A stretch of 64,000 nt of DNA from Carnobacterium_B sp045617425 (GCF_045617425.1 NZ_JAZLIO010000021.1:1-64000); one strand, 5' to 3'. Shown: positions 23,910 to 33,144, numbered from the stretch's first letter. Numbers and translations are program-made. The notes: a model not told the origin generated them from the sequence alone.

Positions 23910-25246
23910 TTAGATTCCTCTTCTTTCTTTATCACTTTTGCCTCAAAACTTCCTTTGTGCAAATGAATGTGTATCTTGTCTTCTACTTCAACTTGCTTAC
24001 TATCTTTAATAACTTTTCCATCTTTCGTTGCATAACTGTAGCCGCGATTCATAATTTTTAAAGGGCTTAAATAATCCAGCGATTGAACAGCATATTGAAA
24101 ACGTTTAGTCTGATTTTCCATATACCATTCCATTTGAGTCGTCAATTGCCTATTCATCACGCTTAAATCACTATGCTTTTGTTTGACTAACTGTGTTGGA
24201 TTTTGAGCATTTAACTGAAGCATATGAACATTAAGGTCGTTTTTTAACTGTTGATTTTTTTCTTCCATTGCTCGAACAAGCCTTTCAGTCAACAAATCTA
24301 ACTTTTGAGCATATCCTTCATATAAACGCTGCGGTTGATTAAAAATATAAGAATTTAACTGACTCGTTAGCCGTTGATTTAATATTTCTACTTTTCGAGC
24401 ATAGCTTTGAACAAGTCGCAATTTTAGTTGTTCAATTTTGATCAATTCATCAGACAACAAAGGAACAGAAATTTCTGCTGCTGCAGTTGGAGTTGCAGTA
24501 CGCACATCTGCCACTAAATCAGCAATGGTCGTATCTGTTTCATGCCCTACAGAAGAAATAATCGGTGTTTGTGCTTCAAATATCGCACGTGCAACTTTTT
24601 CCTCATTGAAAGGCCACAGATCTTCAATCGATCCTCCTCCACGTGCAATAATCATTGTGTCAAAATTACCTTTTTCTTCTACCATGCGGATACTTGATAC
24701 AATTGCATCTGCCGCTTTATTTCCTTGTACAAGAGTAGGATAAATAACCAATTGAACAATAGGAAATCTTCTCTTTATTGTAGTCATAATATCCCTTATG
24801 ACGGCACCACTTGGGCTCGTTACTACTGCAATTCGTTTAGGAAACGTGGGGATTAGTTGTTTTGGTGCATCAAAAAGTCCTTCATTTTTTAATTTTTTCT
24901 TCATCTCTTCTAAAGCTTGATATAGAGCGCCAACTCCATCTGGCTCCATATGTTCAATCGTTATTTGATAATTTCCGCTTGCCTCATATAACGAGATTCG
25001 TCCAATAACCAATACTTTCATTCCTTCTTCAGGAGTGAATTTAAGTTTTTGGAAAGCTGCTTTAAACATGATTGCAGAAATCTTAGCATGGTCATCTTTT
25101 AAACTAAAGTATTGATGAGCATTTGCCCTATTTCGAAAGTTAGAAATTTCTCCTGTCAAATAGATTCGTTCTAAATAAGGATCCCGTTCAAATTTTCGTT
25201 TAATGTATTTAGTCAATGCGGTGACCGTCAAGTAATCATTTGACAA
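23906..25246 (-). CDS. xseA: Exodeoxyribonuclease VII large subunit
   Basis: A 446-residue large subunit with an N-terminal OB fold (YLTVTALTKYIKRKF at the start, TGEISNFR), a catalytic centre with VVTSPSGAVIRDI, RGGGSIEDLWPFNEE and the conserved GHETDTT segment, then long coiled coils to the C-terminus. I place the start at TTG 25246: AGAGGAG lies eight bases upstream and the product then matches the family N-terminus; an in-frame ATG further upstream at 25270 would put the ribosome-binding site inside the gene. It is the first gene of xseA-xseB-ispA-tlyA. Confidence 0.93.
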   Translation of the reverse strand: MSNDYLTVTALTKYIKRKFERDPYLERIYLTGEISNFRNRANAHQYFSLKDDHAKISAIMFKAAFQKLKFTPEEGMKVLVIGRISLYEASGNYQITIEHMEPDGVGALYQALEEMKKKLKNEGLFDAPKQLIPTFPKRIAVVTSPSGAVIRDIMTTIKRRFPIVQLVIYPTLVQGNKAADAIVSSIRMVEEKGNFDTMIIARGGGSIEDLWPFNEEKVARAIFEAQTPIISSVGHETDTTIADLVADVRTATPTAAAEISVPLLSDELIKIEQLKLRLVQSYARKVEILNQRLTSQLNSYIFNQPQRLYEGYAQKLDLLTERLVRAMEEKNQQLKNDLNVHMLQLNAQNPTQLVKQKHSDLSVMNRQLTTQMEWYMENQTKRFQYAVQSLDYLSPLKIMNRGYSYATKDGKVIKDSKQVEVEDKIHIHLHKGSFEAKVIKKEEESK

Positions 25247-25354
25247 TATATTCACTCCTCTTAGCAGCATTGCATAAATTGAAAACAGCTCTTTAATTGT
25301 TGTTTTTATTTATCGTTAAATCTGGCTTATTCTCAGCCTTTTTAAGAACGAAGC

Positions 25355-26227
25355 TTATGCTTTATCTTTTTTTGGTAATGCTCCAATTTTTTTTGCACTT
25401 TCAATCGTTTGATAAAGCAACATAGTAATAGTCATGGGTCCTACACCTTTAGGAACTGGAGTTAAATATCCTGCAACTTCAGCTACTTCATCACTTTTAA
25501 CATCACCAATCAATTTCCCATTTTTATCACGGTTCATTCCTACATCAATTACTGCAGCACCTGGTTTGATAAACTCTTTTGTAACAAAATGTCCTCTTCC
25601 AATTGCTACAACTAAAATATCAGCTGTACGGGCTAATGCAGCTAGATTCTTGGTTCTAGAATGAGCAACAGTTACCGTAGCATTCTTCATCATTAAAAGT
25701 TGAGCCATCGGTTTTCCAACGATATTGCTACGCCCTATCATTACTGCTGTTTTGCCCTCAATTTCTACTTGGTATCGTTCCAACAGTTTTATAATGCCAT
25801 AAGGTGTACACGGTATTTTGTCTGGTTTCCCTATTAGTAATTTCCCCATATTTATAGGATGGAAACCATCCACATCTTTTACCGAATCAATTGCATTTAC
25901 TACTTTATCTGAATCGATTTGTTTTGGTAATGGCAACTGCACTAATATACCATGAAAGGCTGGGTCTTCATTATAGTGATTGACTTCATTTAGTAATTCT
26001 TCTTCTGTTATATCTACTGGATAGTGTTTAATGAGTGAATGAAATCCTAATGTTTTTGCACGTTTTTCTTTGTTCTTTACATACGTTTGACTTGCAGGAT
26101 TTTCACCAACTAATAATACAACTAAACCAGGAGTAATTCCTTTTTCCTTGAGTTGATTGACATCATTTTGCATCTCAATCGTCATTTCATCGGCCAATAT
26201 TTTACCACTCATGATTGTTGCGCTCAT
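25355..26227 (-). CDS. folD: FolD bifunctional methylene-THF dehydrogenase/cyclohydrolase
   Basis: A 290-residue enzyme interconverting 5,10-methylene-THF, methenyl-THF and 10-formyl-THF. The catalytic YxxxK is present as YVKNK, followed by the VQLPLPKQ segment, and the NADP-binding site has IGRSNIVGKPMAQLL. The frame is open to ATG 26248, but ATG 26227 gives the usual N-terminus (SATIMSGK) and an AAAAGG-containing upstream region; I prefer it. It lies between nusB and xseA as in Bacillus, but a terminator at the end of nusB and a ~110-bp gap to xseA suggest separate promoters. Confidence 0.94.
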   Translation of the reverse strand: MSATIMSGKILADEMTIEMQNDVNQLKEKGITPGLVVLLVGENPASQTYVKNKEKRAKTLGFHSLIKHYPVDITEEELLNEVNHYNEDPAFHGILVQLPLPKQIDSDKVVNAIDSVKDVDGFHPINMGKLLIGKPDKIPCTPYGIIKLLERYQVEIEGKTAVMIGRSNIVGKPMAQLLMMKNATVTVAHSRTKNLAALARTADILVVAIGRGHFVTKEFIKPGAAVIDVGMNRDKNGKLIGDVKSDEVAEVAGYLTPVPKGVGPMTITMLLYQTIESAKKIGALPKKDKA

Positions 26228-26354
26228 AAAGAATCCCATCCTTTTCATCTCACTTGAAGTAACTAAACTTTACCCTATCTATCTTATCATAAGAATTAGA
26301 TCAGATATACCCTCAAATCTGTCTCGTAAAACTTTTTATATAGTGTACTTAAGC

Positions 26355-26400
26355 AAAAAAAAGCAGTGAAAACAAAGCTTATTCAGCTTCATCTTCACTG
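26355..26400 (-). terminator. Terminator overlapping the 3' end of nusB
   Basis: The inverted repeat CAGTGAA/TTCACTG (26364-26370 and 26394-26400), with an inner AGC/GCT pairing, spans the last nusB codons, and eight T follow on the minus strand. The terminator therefore uses coding sequence for its upstream arm. Confidence 0.7.
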
Positions 26401-26822
26401 TTCTCATTTACTATGTTTGCTAAAACACCATTAACAAATTTTCTGGATTTTTCATCACTGTACTTTTTGGTAATTTCTAGTGCTTCATTCAATGCAACTC
26501 TGTCTGGTACATCTGAAACATACATCATCTCAAAGATTGCAATTCGAATAATCATTAAATCTGTTTTAGCCAAACGATTTAGGGACCAATTCTCTAAGTG
26601 AGCTTTGATTTTTTCATCGATCTCATCTTGTTTTCCCATTACACCTGATACAAGTAAATCTAAATAACTTGGTATCAGAACTGTTTCAACTTCATCAGCT
26701 AACTCATCTTCACTAGTCAACGCTTGTTGCATAGCTTCTTCTTTAGATAAATCTTCATTAGCAGAAAGTTGAAAAAGCGATTGTAAGGCTTTTTCTCTAA
26801 TATCACGTCGTGTTAAACTCAC
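26379..26822 (-). CDS. nusB: Transcription antitermination factor NusB
   Basis: A 147-residue all-helical NusB that binds boxA RNA with NusE (S10) to prevent termination in rRNA operons. The pattern SLTRRDIREKALQSLFQL at the start and the C-terminal ALEITKKYSDEKSRKFVNGVL are characteristic. It overlaps the upstream Asp23 gene by 1 nt. Confidence 0.95.
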   Translation of the reverse strand: MSLTRRDIREKALQSLFQLSANEDLSKEEAMQQALTSEDELADEVETVLIPSYLDLLVSGVMGKQDEIDEKIKAHLENWSLNRLAKTDLMIIRIAIFEMMYVSDVPDRVALNEALEITKKYSDEKSRKFVNGVLANIVNENSEDEAE

Positions 26823-27247
26823 TATTCGTCACCATCTTCTTCTTGATCAAGATCTAATAATTCTTGTAATTCTGTTTTTTCTGGGACAATTCCTACAATA
26901 TGAACATTTACTTCAGCTAATGTTATATCTGTCATTTGTAACAATTGTTCTCTTACTTTTTCTTGGATTTCTAAAGCAACTTTTGGTACCGATACGCCAT
27001 AAATAAAGTAGCAATAAATGTCTACTTTCAAGCCATCTTCATCAGATGTTAAATGGACACCTTTTTTGTGGTCTACTCGACCAAATAATTCAGAAACACC
27101 AGAAGCAAGTTTTCCTTGCATTGCATAGACTCCATCTACTTTGTTTGCAGCAATACCAGAAATCACTTCAATTACTTCAGGAGCTACTTCAATTTCTCCA
27201 AGTGTACCTTTAGTATCATTTATTGCAACTGTCGATTCTTCAGCCAT
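26822..27247 (-). CDS. Asp23/Gls24 family envelope stress response protein (YqhY-like)
   Basis: A 141-residue Asp23/Gls24-domain protein, about half of it the domain with GEIEVAPEVIEVISGIAA, the typical segment KVDGVY and a C-terminal acidic tail (LDLDQEEDGDE). In Bacillus the orthologue YqhY sits between accC and nusB and has been linked to acetyl-CoA carboxylase control. Here the acc genes are absent and the gene lies between efp and nusB, so that link cannot be carried over directly. The ATG is preceded by AGGAGG. Confidence 0.9.
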   Translation of the reverse strand: MAEESTVAINDTKGTLGEIEVAPEVIEVISGIAANKVDGVYAMQGKLASGVSELFGRVDHKKGVHLTSDEDGLKVDIYCYFIYGVSVPKVALEIQEKVREQLLQMTDITLAEVNVHIVGIVPEKTELQELLDLDQEEDGDE

Positions 27248-27293
27248 TTGGCAAACCTCCTATATTTACTAATTTCATTTTAAATTCAATTGA

Positions 27294-27851
27294 TTATGCA
27301 CGAGAAACGTAAGAACCGTCTTGAGTATTAACAATTAACACATCATCCACATTGATGAAGAAAGGGACATTTACGGATGTTCCAGTTTCTAAAATTGCTG
27401 GTTTTGTTCCACCTGAAGAAGTATCCCCACGAATACCAGGTTCAGTTTCAGCTACACGCAATTGGACTGTATTTGGCAATTCAACACCTAATACTTCTGT
27501 ATCATACATTAAAATATGAACTTCCATATTTTCTTTCAAATATTTTAATTCCTCAACAATAGAATCACCTGGTATTTCGATTTGTTCATATGACTCATTA
27601 TCCATAAATACATATGCGCCAGCACTTTCATATAAATATTGCATTTTTTTATTATCGATTTGAGCTTTTTTAACTTTTTCTCCTGCACGGAAAGTTTTTT
27701 CTTGTACTGCACCAGAACGCAAATTTTTAAGTTTTGAACGTACAAAAGCAGCACCTTTACCTGGTTTTACATGTTGAAAATCAACAACACGCCAAATTGA
27801 ACCGTCTACTTCGATTGTTAATCCTGTTTTAAAATCATTTACTGAAATCAT
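27294..27851 (-). CDS. efp: Translation elongation factor P
   Basis: A 185-residue three-domain EF-P that rescues ribosomes stalled at polyproline. The tip loop reads PGKGAAF with Lys32 at the apex, the residue carrying a 5-aminopentanol group in Bacillus; the flanking residues (no KGKG) fit that type rather than the beta-lysylated or rhamnosylated types. The YfmF/YfmH pair at the window start fits this modification pathway. Full length, strong AGGAGG six bases upstream of the ATG. It is followed by asp23-nusB. Confidence 0.97.
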   Translation of the reverse strand: MISVNDFKTGLTIEVDGSIWRVVDFQHVKPGKGAAFVRSKLKNLRSGAVQEKTFRAGEKVKKAQIDNKKMQYLYESAGAYVFMDNESYEQIEIPGDSIVEELKYLKENMEVHILMYDTEVLGVELPNTVQLRVAETEPGIRGDTSSGGTKPAILETGTSVNVPFFINVDDVLIVNTQDGSYVSRA

Positions 27852-27943
27852 TTAATTTCCTCCTATGAGTCCGTTCCTATTTTTCTGTATAAGTGTATCA
27901 TTTTTTCAGTGTTCTGCCTAATAAATTGTCGATTTAAATCACG

Positions 27944-29005
27944 TTATAATATGATAAGTTCTTTTGAAGAGTGCGTAATGACTTCATTTCCGTTTTTAGT
28001 AATTACTAAATCGTCTTCAATTCTTACTCCTCCAAAGCCTGGCAAATAAATTCCAGGTTCGTTGGTAATGACATTCCCAGGTACAAATCGTTTTTCTGCT
28101 AATTTAGAAACGTTTGGTCCTTCATGAATTTCTAATCCAATACCATGTCCTGTTGAATGGCCAAAAGCTTCACCATACCCATATTTAGCAATATGATCGC
28201 GGGCAACAGCATCTAATTGAACACCAGTCATTCCCGGTTTAGCTGCATCAATCACTTTCAATTGTGCTTCTAATGTAATAGCATAAATTTCTTTCAACTT
28301 TTCATTTGGTTCACCTACTGCAATTGTTCTCGTCATATCCGAAACATAGCCTTCATAGTAACAACCAAAATCCATTGTTACAAAATCGCCTGTTTCAATC
28401 TTCTTATGACTTGCTACTCCGTGAGGCATAGCTGAACGAACACCGCTAGCCACAATCGTGTCAAATGAAACTCCAGTTGCACCTAAACCGCGCATATGAA
28501 AATCTAATAGATTAGCTACTTCAATTTCGGTCATTCCAGGTTTGATTTCTCCTAGAATATACTTGAATGCTGCATCAGAAATAGAACAGGCTTTTTTGAT
28601 GATTTCAATTTCCGTTTCACTTTTGATTTCTCTCAGTTCTTCAATCAATCCTTTTATGGGGATTAATTCGCCTGAAATAATTTGTTCTAGTAATTCAAAT
28701 GTACTAAACGTAACGAAATCCTGTTCAAAACCTAATTTTTCAATTTTATTTTCGTCTACTAATCGTGCTACCTCATTAAAAATTGGCCCAACATTAGTAA
28801 CGATTTCAAATCCTATAGCTTGAGTTGCTACTTGTTCAGTATATCTAAAATCCGTTACAAAATAAGCTTTATCCAATGTAATCAAGCTTAAACCTGTTGT
28901 ACCTGTAAAGTTTGAAATATAGCGTAAATTATAAGGACTAGTTACTAACAATGCATCAATTCCTCTTTTTTTCATGCCTTCACGTAATTTAATTAATTTA
29001 GTCAC
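27944..29005 (-). CDS. pepP: M24 family Xaa-Pro aminopeptidase (YqhT/PapA-like)
   Basis: A 353-residue aminopeptidase P-like enzyme that removes N-terminal residues preceding proline. The creatinase-like N-domain is followed by the pita-bread catalytic domain, with metal ligands in MDFGCYYEGYVSDMTRT (two Asp), GHGIGLEIHEGP (His), NEPGIYLPG (Glu) and GVRIEDD (Glu), all intact. The GTG start (29005) has GGAGTGAGG upstream. It precedes efp, as yqhT precedes efp in Bacillus. The exact substrate range is not readable from sequence. Confidence 0.9.
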   Translation of the reverse strand: MTKLIKLREGMKKRGIDALLVTSPYNLRYISNFTGTTGLSLITLDKAYFVTDFRYTEQVATQAIGFEIVTNVGPIFNEVARLVDENKIEKLGFEQDFVTFSTFELLEQIISGELIPIKGLIEELREIKSETEIEIIKKACSISDAAFKYILGEIKPGMTEIEVANLLDFHMRGLGATGVSFDTIVASGVRSAMPHGVASHKKIETGDFVTMDFGCYYEGYVSDMTRTIAVGEPNEKLKEIYAITLEAQLKVIDAAKPGMTGVQLDAVARDHIAKYGYGEAFGHSTGHGIGLEIHEGPNVSKLAEKRFVPGNVITNEPGIYLPGFGGVRIEDDLVITKNGNEVITHSSKELIIL

Positions 29006-29090
29006 TATTCCTCACTCCTTCTCTTATATGTATCTGATCTATTGGTTGAATTAGCCGTTTCTATTCAAATAGTATATCAAATACGACCAC

Positions 29091-29132
29091 AAAAAGAAAT
29101 AACCTCATCTAAGCTTCCAATGAAGTTACTTC
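29091..29132 (-). terminator. Terminator of the comG operon
   Basis: A 13-bp stem with two G-U pairs on the minus strand (arms 29120-29132 and 29096-29108), followed by TTTTT. It lies 14 bp after the comGG stop. Confidence 0.8.
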
Positions 29133-29146
29133 GCTTTCTTTTATAG

Positions 29147-29539
29147 TTACTTTTCAAGTGATGAAGCTTGGTTTGATTCTTTTTCTTCTTTGACCTTTAG
29201 TTCTTCAGTTGTCTGTGGAGTTAATTCAACTTCTAGCTGTTTTGAAAATACATCTTTAAAAGTTCCATTTAAGATAAATACGTTTGCCTCTTTTCGTTGA
29301 ATAGTCACTATTCCATTAGGAAATGTAACGATCCCTTTTTGAATTTCTTTATCTAACTCATACTGACGATTAAGTTCTATCTTAGATAAAATCAGCATAC
29401 TTTCTACTTCATAATAGTGTTTCGTCATTCTTAACTGATTCATTTGATTCTCAAAAACTCTATTCGTACCTAAAATCATGATGCTCATTAACAAAAGAAA
29501 TACCATTACAGATGGCAATATCGCGCCTTTTTCATTCAC
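29147..29539 (-). CDS. comGG: ComGG-like minor pseudopilin
   Basis: A 130-residue protein with a short N-terminus ending in EKG followed by AILPSVMVFLLLMSIM, a type IV prepilin-like hydrophobic helix. The canonical Glu at mature position 5 is replaced (Ser), which is also common in ComGG proteins. The C-terminus is charged and low in complexity. The GTG start overlaps comGF by 8 nt. It is the last gene before the terminator, so this operon lacks the methyltransferase/ackA genes that follow in some relatives. Confidence 0.75.
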   Translation of the reverse strand: MNEKGAILPSVMVFLLLMSIMILGTNRVFENQMNQLRMTKHYYEVESMLILSKIELNRQYELDKEIQKGIVTFPNGIVTIQRKEANVFILNGTFKDVFSKQLEVELTPQTTEELKVKEEKESNQASSLEK

Positions 29540-30038
29540 CTTGAATCCCCTCTACATTACGTTCAATACCTAGTTGTGCATGATAAGTCTCTTGATTTGA
29601 AAAAGTTACTATTATCTCTAAAAATGAATTTTTTTGAACAAAGTTAATCGATTTTACTTTCATCAACATAGGATGATGTCCTCCCGATCCCGTTCGACGT
29701 CTAACTAAATTATCATATTTTTCATAGTAAACCATTTCTTTAAATCGACCTTCTTCATCCAGCAATTTAAACTGCAATTCATTAGGTTTTGTATTGACCA
29801 AAATGAGTCCTTCTAAAGTATATTCAAATTGATTTAAGAACATGTGCCATTCAAGCTGCCGATCTTCAAAAGTCTGTTTACGAATCGTTTTGTATTGAGT
29901 TGTGACAACATTTAAGAGAGCAATACAGAGGACTAAGATAAATAACGCTACTAATGCTTCTATCAATGTAAATCCTTTTTGATCAAGGGTGGGACGTTTG
30001 AAACGAGCGGACTTCAATGAAAATTTCTTCGTTTTCAT
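29532..30038 (-). CDS. comGF: ComGF-like minor pseudopilin
   Basis: A 168-residue prepilin with a long, basic leader (about 22 residues) and the processing site QKG|FTLIEALVALF with Glu5. The soluble domain resembles ComGF (RRTGSGGHHPMLMKV region). It overlaps the upstream gene by 56 nt, and the ATG at 30038 has only a loosely spaced GGAG, so the start is the least certain of the operon; translational coupling is likely. Confidence 0.83.
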   Translation of the reverse strand: MKTKKFSLKSARFKRPTLDQKGFTLIEALVALFILVLCIALLNVVTTQYKTIRKQTFEDRQLEWHMFLNQFEYTLEGLILVNTKPNELQFKLLDEEGRFKEMVYYEKYDNLVRRRTGSGGHHPMLMKVKSINFVQKNSFLEIIVTFSNQETYHAQLGIERNVEGIQGE

Positions 30039-30333
30039 AGTTTATCCGTACTCCTTTTAGACTACTGTTTATCAGTGGATTGATAGTAAAAAACTTTCCT
30101 CCTGTTTTCCAAGTAGTATCTATTGCTTGGTTCTGTTCGATTTTTTGTATTTGTTCATACTGGATACGGTGCATTTCAACGGCTGTTTTTTCTGCGTCTA
30201 CTTTTTTTAGCATACCTACAATGAATGGTATATAACTAGCGATGCATAAACTCACTAAAGAAAAAGCTACTAAACTTTCAATCAATAAATACCCTTTTTG
30301 ATTTAGTTTCTTACTGCCATTTATATCGTCCAC
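29983..30333 (-). CDS. comGE: ComGE-like minor pseudopilin
   Basis: A 116-residue prepilin with processing site QKG|YLLIESLVAF (Glu5 present) and a short globular domain. By position between comGD and comGF it is ComGE. It overlaps comGD by 23 nt and comGF by 56 nt. Sequence beyond the N-terminal helix is poorly conserved in this family, so the assignment rests on order and the prepilin signature. Confidence 0.78.
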   Translation of the reverse strand: MDDINGSKKLNQKGYLLIESLVAFSLVSLCIASYIPFIVGMLKKVDAEKTAVEMHRIQYEQIQKIEQNQAIDTTWKTGGKFFTINPLINSSLKGVRINYENEEIFIEVRSFQTSHP

Positions 30334-30748
30334 TCCCTAACTGAAAAGTCATTGTGTGTCTTTGCTTATTGATAAAAAAAACCAGCGTATCAAAATTTCT
30401 TAAGTTCCCAGTATAGCCATTAAAATAATACGTTTTATACGTAGGGGTCGTAATCGTTTCTGGTAAATAAATTAGTTTATTCAATATGTTTTTCTCATCT
30501 CCAATAACTTTAAATTGAACTGTTTTATATTGAGAAGACACCGTCATCATGGTTACTTGTCCAGACAAAACAGCATAATTTTGAATAGCTGTCATCTGAC
30601 TTTGAAATTCTTCAATAAAAAGCTGATTGTCTAATTGGTTTTTAGTTTCATTGGTATAGATTGTTGGAATCAGTACTAAAACAGCTGCAACGAATAAAAC
30701 AAGAAGCATCTCAAAAAGTATCATCCCTTTTTCGTTTAAGGGATTCAT
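30311..30748 (-). CDS. comGD: ComGD minor pseudopilin
   Basis: A 145-residue prepilin with processing site EKG|MILFEMLLVLF (Glu5 present) and a C-terminal beta-rich domain (FQLGSGRYKWQ at the end), as in ComGD/GspH-like proteins. Its ATG overlaps the comGC stop in ATGA. Confidence 0.83.
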   Translation of the reverse strand: MNPLNEKGMILFEMLLVLFVAAVLVLIPTIYTNETKNQLDNQLFIEEFQSQMTAIQNYAVLSGQVTMMTVSSQYKTVQFKVIGDEKNILNKLIYLPETITTPTYKTYYFNGYTGNLRNFDTLVFFINKQRHTMTFQLGSGRYKWQ

Positions 30749-31068
30749 TCTTTTTTACTTAAACTTACGACACCATTTGTAATAATAATCGATTTTGCAG
30801 TAGCTTGTTTCACTTGTTTAGCAGATAAATAGCCTTGCTGTTGTAATGAATTTAAAGAAACTGCTTCTTGTTGACCATCTAATTCATAAAGTTCTACTTG
30901 TGTTTGGATAACCGTCACTAAGGCTTCTGTTCCTTGAACGTCAATAGAATCTTTTTGTTTTACTATATTTGGAACGATAAGGAGCATCAATACTGAAATA
31001 ATAAATAAAACCATTACCATTTCAATAAGCGTAAATCCTTTTTGATTCAGTATTTTTTTCTTCTTCAT
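30745..31068 (-). CDS. comGC: ComGC major competence pseudopilin
   Basis: A 107-residue major pseudopilin. The leader MKKKKILNQKG is cut by ComC before FTLIEMVMVLF (Glu5 present); the small C-terminal domain follows. I place the start at ATG 31068 because GGAGGG lies six bases upstream and it overlaps the comGB stop in ATGA; the frame is open further upstream only inside comGB. It assembles the transformation pilus that binds and pulls in DNA. No Cys pair is present, unlike Bacillus ComGC which is disulfide-bonded. Confidence 0.92.
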   Translation of the reverse strand: MKKKKILNQKGFTLIEMVMVLFIISVLMLLIVPNIVKQKDSIDVQGTEALVTVIQTQVELYELDGQQEAVSLNSLQQQGYLSAKQVKQATAKSIIITNGVVSLSKKE

Positions 31069-32123
31069 AAAATTCCCTCCATCATTGAGAACGTTGGCAA
31101 TAATAAAGCTAAGTAAACACACATAATAAAAAAAGCAATAATTAAAAAAATAATCGGTTGAATGTAACCAAGTAATGTTTGGATTTGCCCTGTTAATCTT
31201 AATTGACAATCTTGGGCATACACAGCTAATTCGATTCCTAATCGACTAGTCGCTTCGCCATGCATGATGATAAAACCTAATTCACGATTAAAAAAAGTAA
31301 AACTGCTCATCGATTCTTTAAAATCTCGACCTGCTCTCAGCTCCTTTTCCATCTTAAAAGCTACTTCTTGCATCAATTGAGTTGTTTCCTTTGTCTGCAT
31401 TAATTCAATAATTTTATTCATTTGATGACCACTCTTTAATAATTGGCTCCATTCATAACTAAATAAATTGGTATAGTAGAGTCGTAATAGTGTCGAGAAA
31501 ATTGGAATTTTCATAAATAAAACGGTGCGTTGTAGCGCAGTTCGTTTTCCCAATTGGTGACGAATCACTAAAATCATTAGACAAACAACCACTGTAAAAA
31601 TACCTAAAAGTGTCGGGAAATGATAAATAAATCCTATTGAAAATGCATTAATAATAGAACCCTGATTCGCCTTCATTTGTTCGTAATTGGGTAGTATCAT
31701 AAAGCGAATAGCCATTAAAATACCAATCATAAAAAGCAATAAAAAAATAGGATACTGTAACAATTTCTTTAATTGGCTTCTCTGCTTCTCCTTTTCTTCT
31801 AAGTAGTTCCCACTAGCTGTCAATGCTTCTGTCAGATTTCCATGGATAAAGGATAAATAAATTTGAGAAGAGATTCGTTCAGAAAAACCATGTTTTTTTA
31901 AACTATTGTCAAACCGTTCTCCATTTTCTAGTTCTTCAAGAATCGATTGAATCCATTGAACTTCTTTTGGTAAAATCATTTTCAAAAATAACAATGCCTC
32001 TTTTAAAGAGAACCCTTCTGTCATCAGTGCAGAAAGTTTATTTAAAAATGCTGCCTGTACAGCTATTGATTTCTTTTTAAGGAATCTGGAATTGAATATA
32101 GTTTTTTTCACTAACATAGCCAT
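31065..32123 (-). CDS. comGB: ComGB pilus platform protein
   Basis: A 352-residue GspF/PilC-family inner-membrane platform protein with two GspF repeats and about three membrane segments (near residues 115-140, 165-190 and 320-345). It anchors the ComGA ATPase and drives pilin insertion. ATG 32123 has AAAGG nine bases upstream and overlaps comGA by 47 nt. Confidence 0.92.
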   Translation of the reverse strand: MAMLVKKTIFNSRFLKKKSIAVQAAFLNKLSALMTEGFSLKEALLFLKMILPKEVQWIQSILEELENGERFDNSLKKHGFSERISSQIYLSFIHGNLTEALTASGNYLEEKEKQRSQLKKLLQYPIFLLLFMIGILMAIRFMILPNYEQMKANQGSIINAFSIGFIYHFPTLLGIFTVVVCLMILVIRHQLGKRTALQRTVLFMKIPIFSTLLRLYYTNLFSYEWSQLLKSGHQMNKIIELMQTKETTQLMQEVAFKMEKELRAGRDFKESMSSFTFFNRELGFIIMHGEATSRLGIELAVYAQDCQLRLTGQIQTLLGYIQPIIFLIIAFFIMCVYLALLLPTFSMMEGIL

Positions 32124-33144
32124 ATGCGTACGCCTTTCTTAGTAATAAGTTAAAAGACCTTGTTTGCTTTTCTTGGATTTCTTCTTCTGAGTGTGTCTGA
32201 GCGAGAAATTGTTTGAGTTCTTTTTCCGATAAAACGTCATATAAAACCGCTCTTTTTTCATATAGATTGTTGTGTGCGCATCCAGGGTCGCAGTCTCCCT
32301 TACAAAATGGGCAATATTTTGGGATCAATTTTTGAAATACTACACCGAGCAACGTTTGTTTTAGTTGTTCTTGTGTTACACCTAGTTCTAACAGACGAGA
32401 AACAACCCCTACAGCATTCTTAGCATGAACGCTTGCAATAATCAGATGTCCGGTTAACGCCCCTCTAATAACCATTTTTGCTGTTTCTTCATCTCTTATT
32501 TCACCAATAATAATGGTATCCGGATGATGACGTAAACTAGACTTTAAAAGGGACTCATAAGTAATTCCAGCTTTTTCATTCACTTGTGTTTGTAAAAAAA
32601 ACGGTTCTTCAATTTCTACTGGGTCTTCAACCGTGATGACTTGTTGCTTACTTATCAAATAGCTCTCACGAACAAGTTGATACATCGTCGTTGTTTTTCC
32701 TGATCCAACTGGTCCGGAAAAAATCAGCAACCCACTATTAAACTGAGCCAATTGCTCGATCACTTCTACTTCCTTTTTAAAATAGGTTGTTTTCAATAAT
32801 GATAAATGAGCAGCTGGATTTAAAATTCTGATTACCATTGATTCTTGAGCACGAAAATTTGTGATCGTTGAAAATCTTAAAGCTGTAGGTTTTCCATTCA
32901 TTAGCAATTGTGAAGCTCCGCTTTGAGGTTTTCTTCGCTCACCTACATCCATATTGGATAAATATTTAAAATAAGAGATAACCCGTTTTCCGTTTTCTTC
33001 GGGTACACTGTTCCAAAAACTCATTTTTCCACCAATTCGAAAATACAAACTGTAATGATCTTCCTCAGGTAAAACATGAATGTCACTAGTTCCTATTTCT
33101 TTAGCTTTTACAATAATATATTGAGCAAACTCTTCCATTTCCAC
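32077..33144 (-). CDS. comGA: ComGA traffic ATPase
   Basis: A 355-residue GspE/PilB-type secretion ATPase that powers assembly of the competence pseudopilus. Walker A GPVGSGKTTTMYQL lies near residue 140; the Asp box ITVEDPVEIEEP, Walker B IIIGEIRDEETA and His box LTGHLIIASVHAKNA follow. A C-terminal cysteine cluster (CPFCKGDCDPGC) is present, as in many ComGA. GTG 33144 with GGAGG seven bases upstream; an ATG two codons later is the alternative. It is the first gene of comGA-GG. Confidence 0.95.
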   Translation of the reverse strand: MEMEEFAQYIIVKAKEIGTSDIHVLPEEDHYSLYFRIGGKMSFWNSVPEENGKRVISYFKYLSNMDVGERRKPQSGASQLLMNGKPTALRFSTITNFRAQESMVIRILNPAAHLSLLKTTYFKKEVEVIEQLAQFNSGLLIFSGPVGSGKTTTMYQLVRESYLISKQQVITVEDPVEIEEPFFLQTQVNEKAGITYESLLKSSLRHHPDTIIIGEIRDEETAKMVIRGALTGHLIIASVHAKNAVGVVSRLLELGVTQEQLKQTLLGVVFQKLIPKYCPFCKGDCDPGCAHNNLYEKRAVLYDVLSEKELKQFLAQTHSEEEIQEKQTRSFNLLLRKAYAYGYVSEKNYIQFQIP

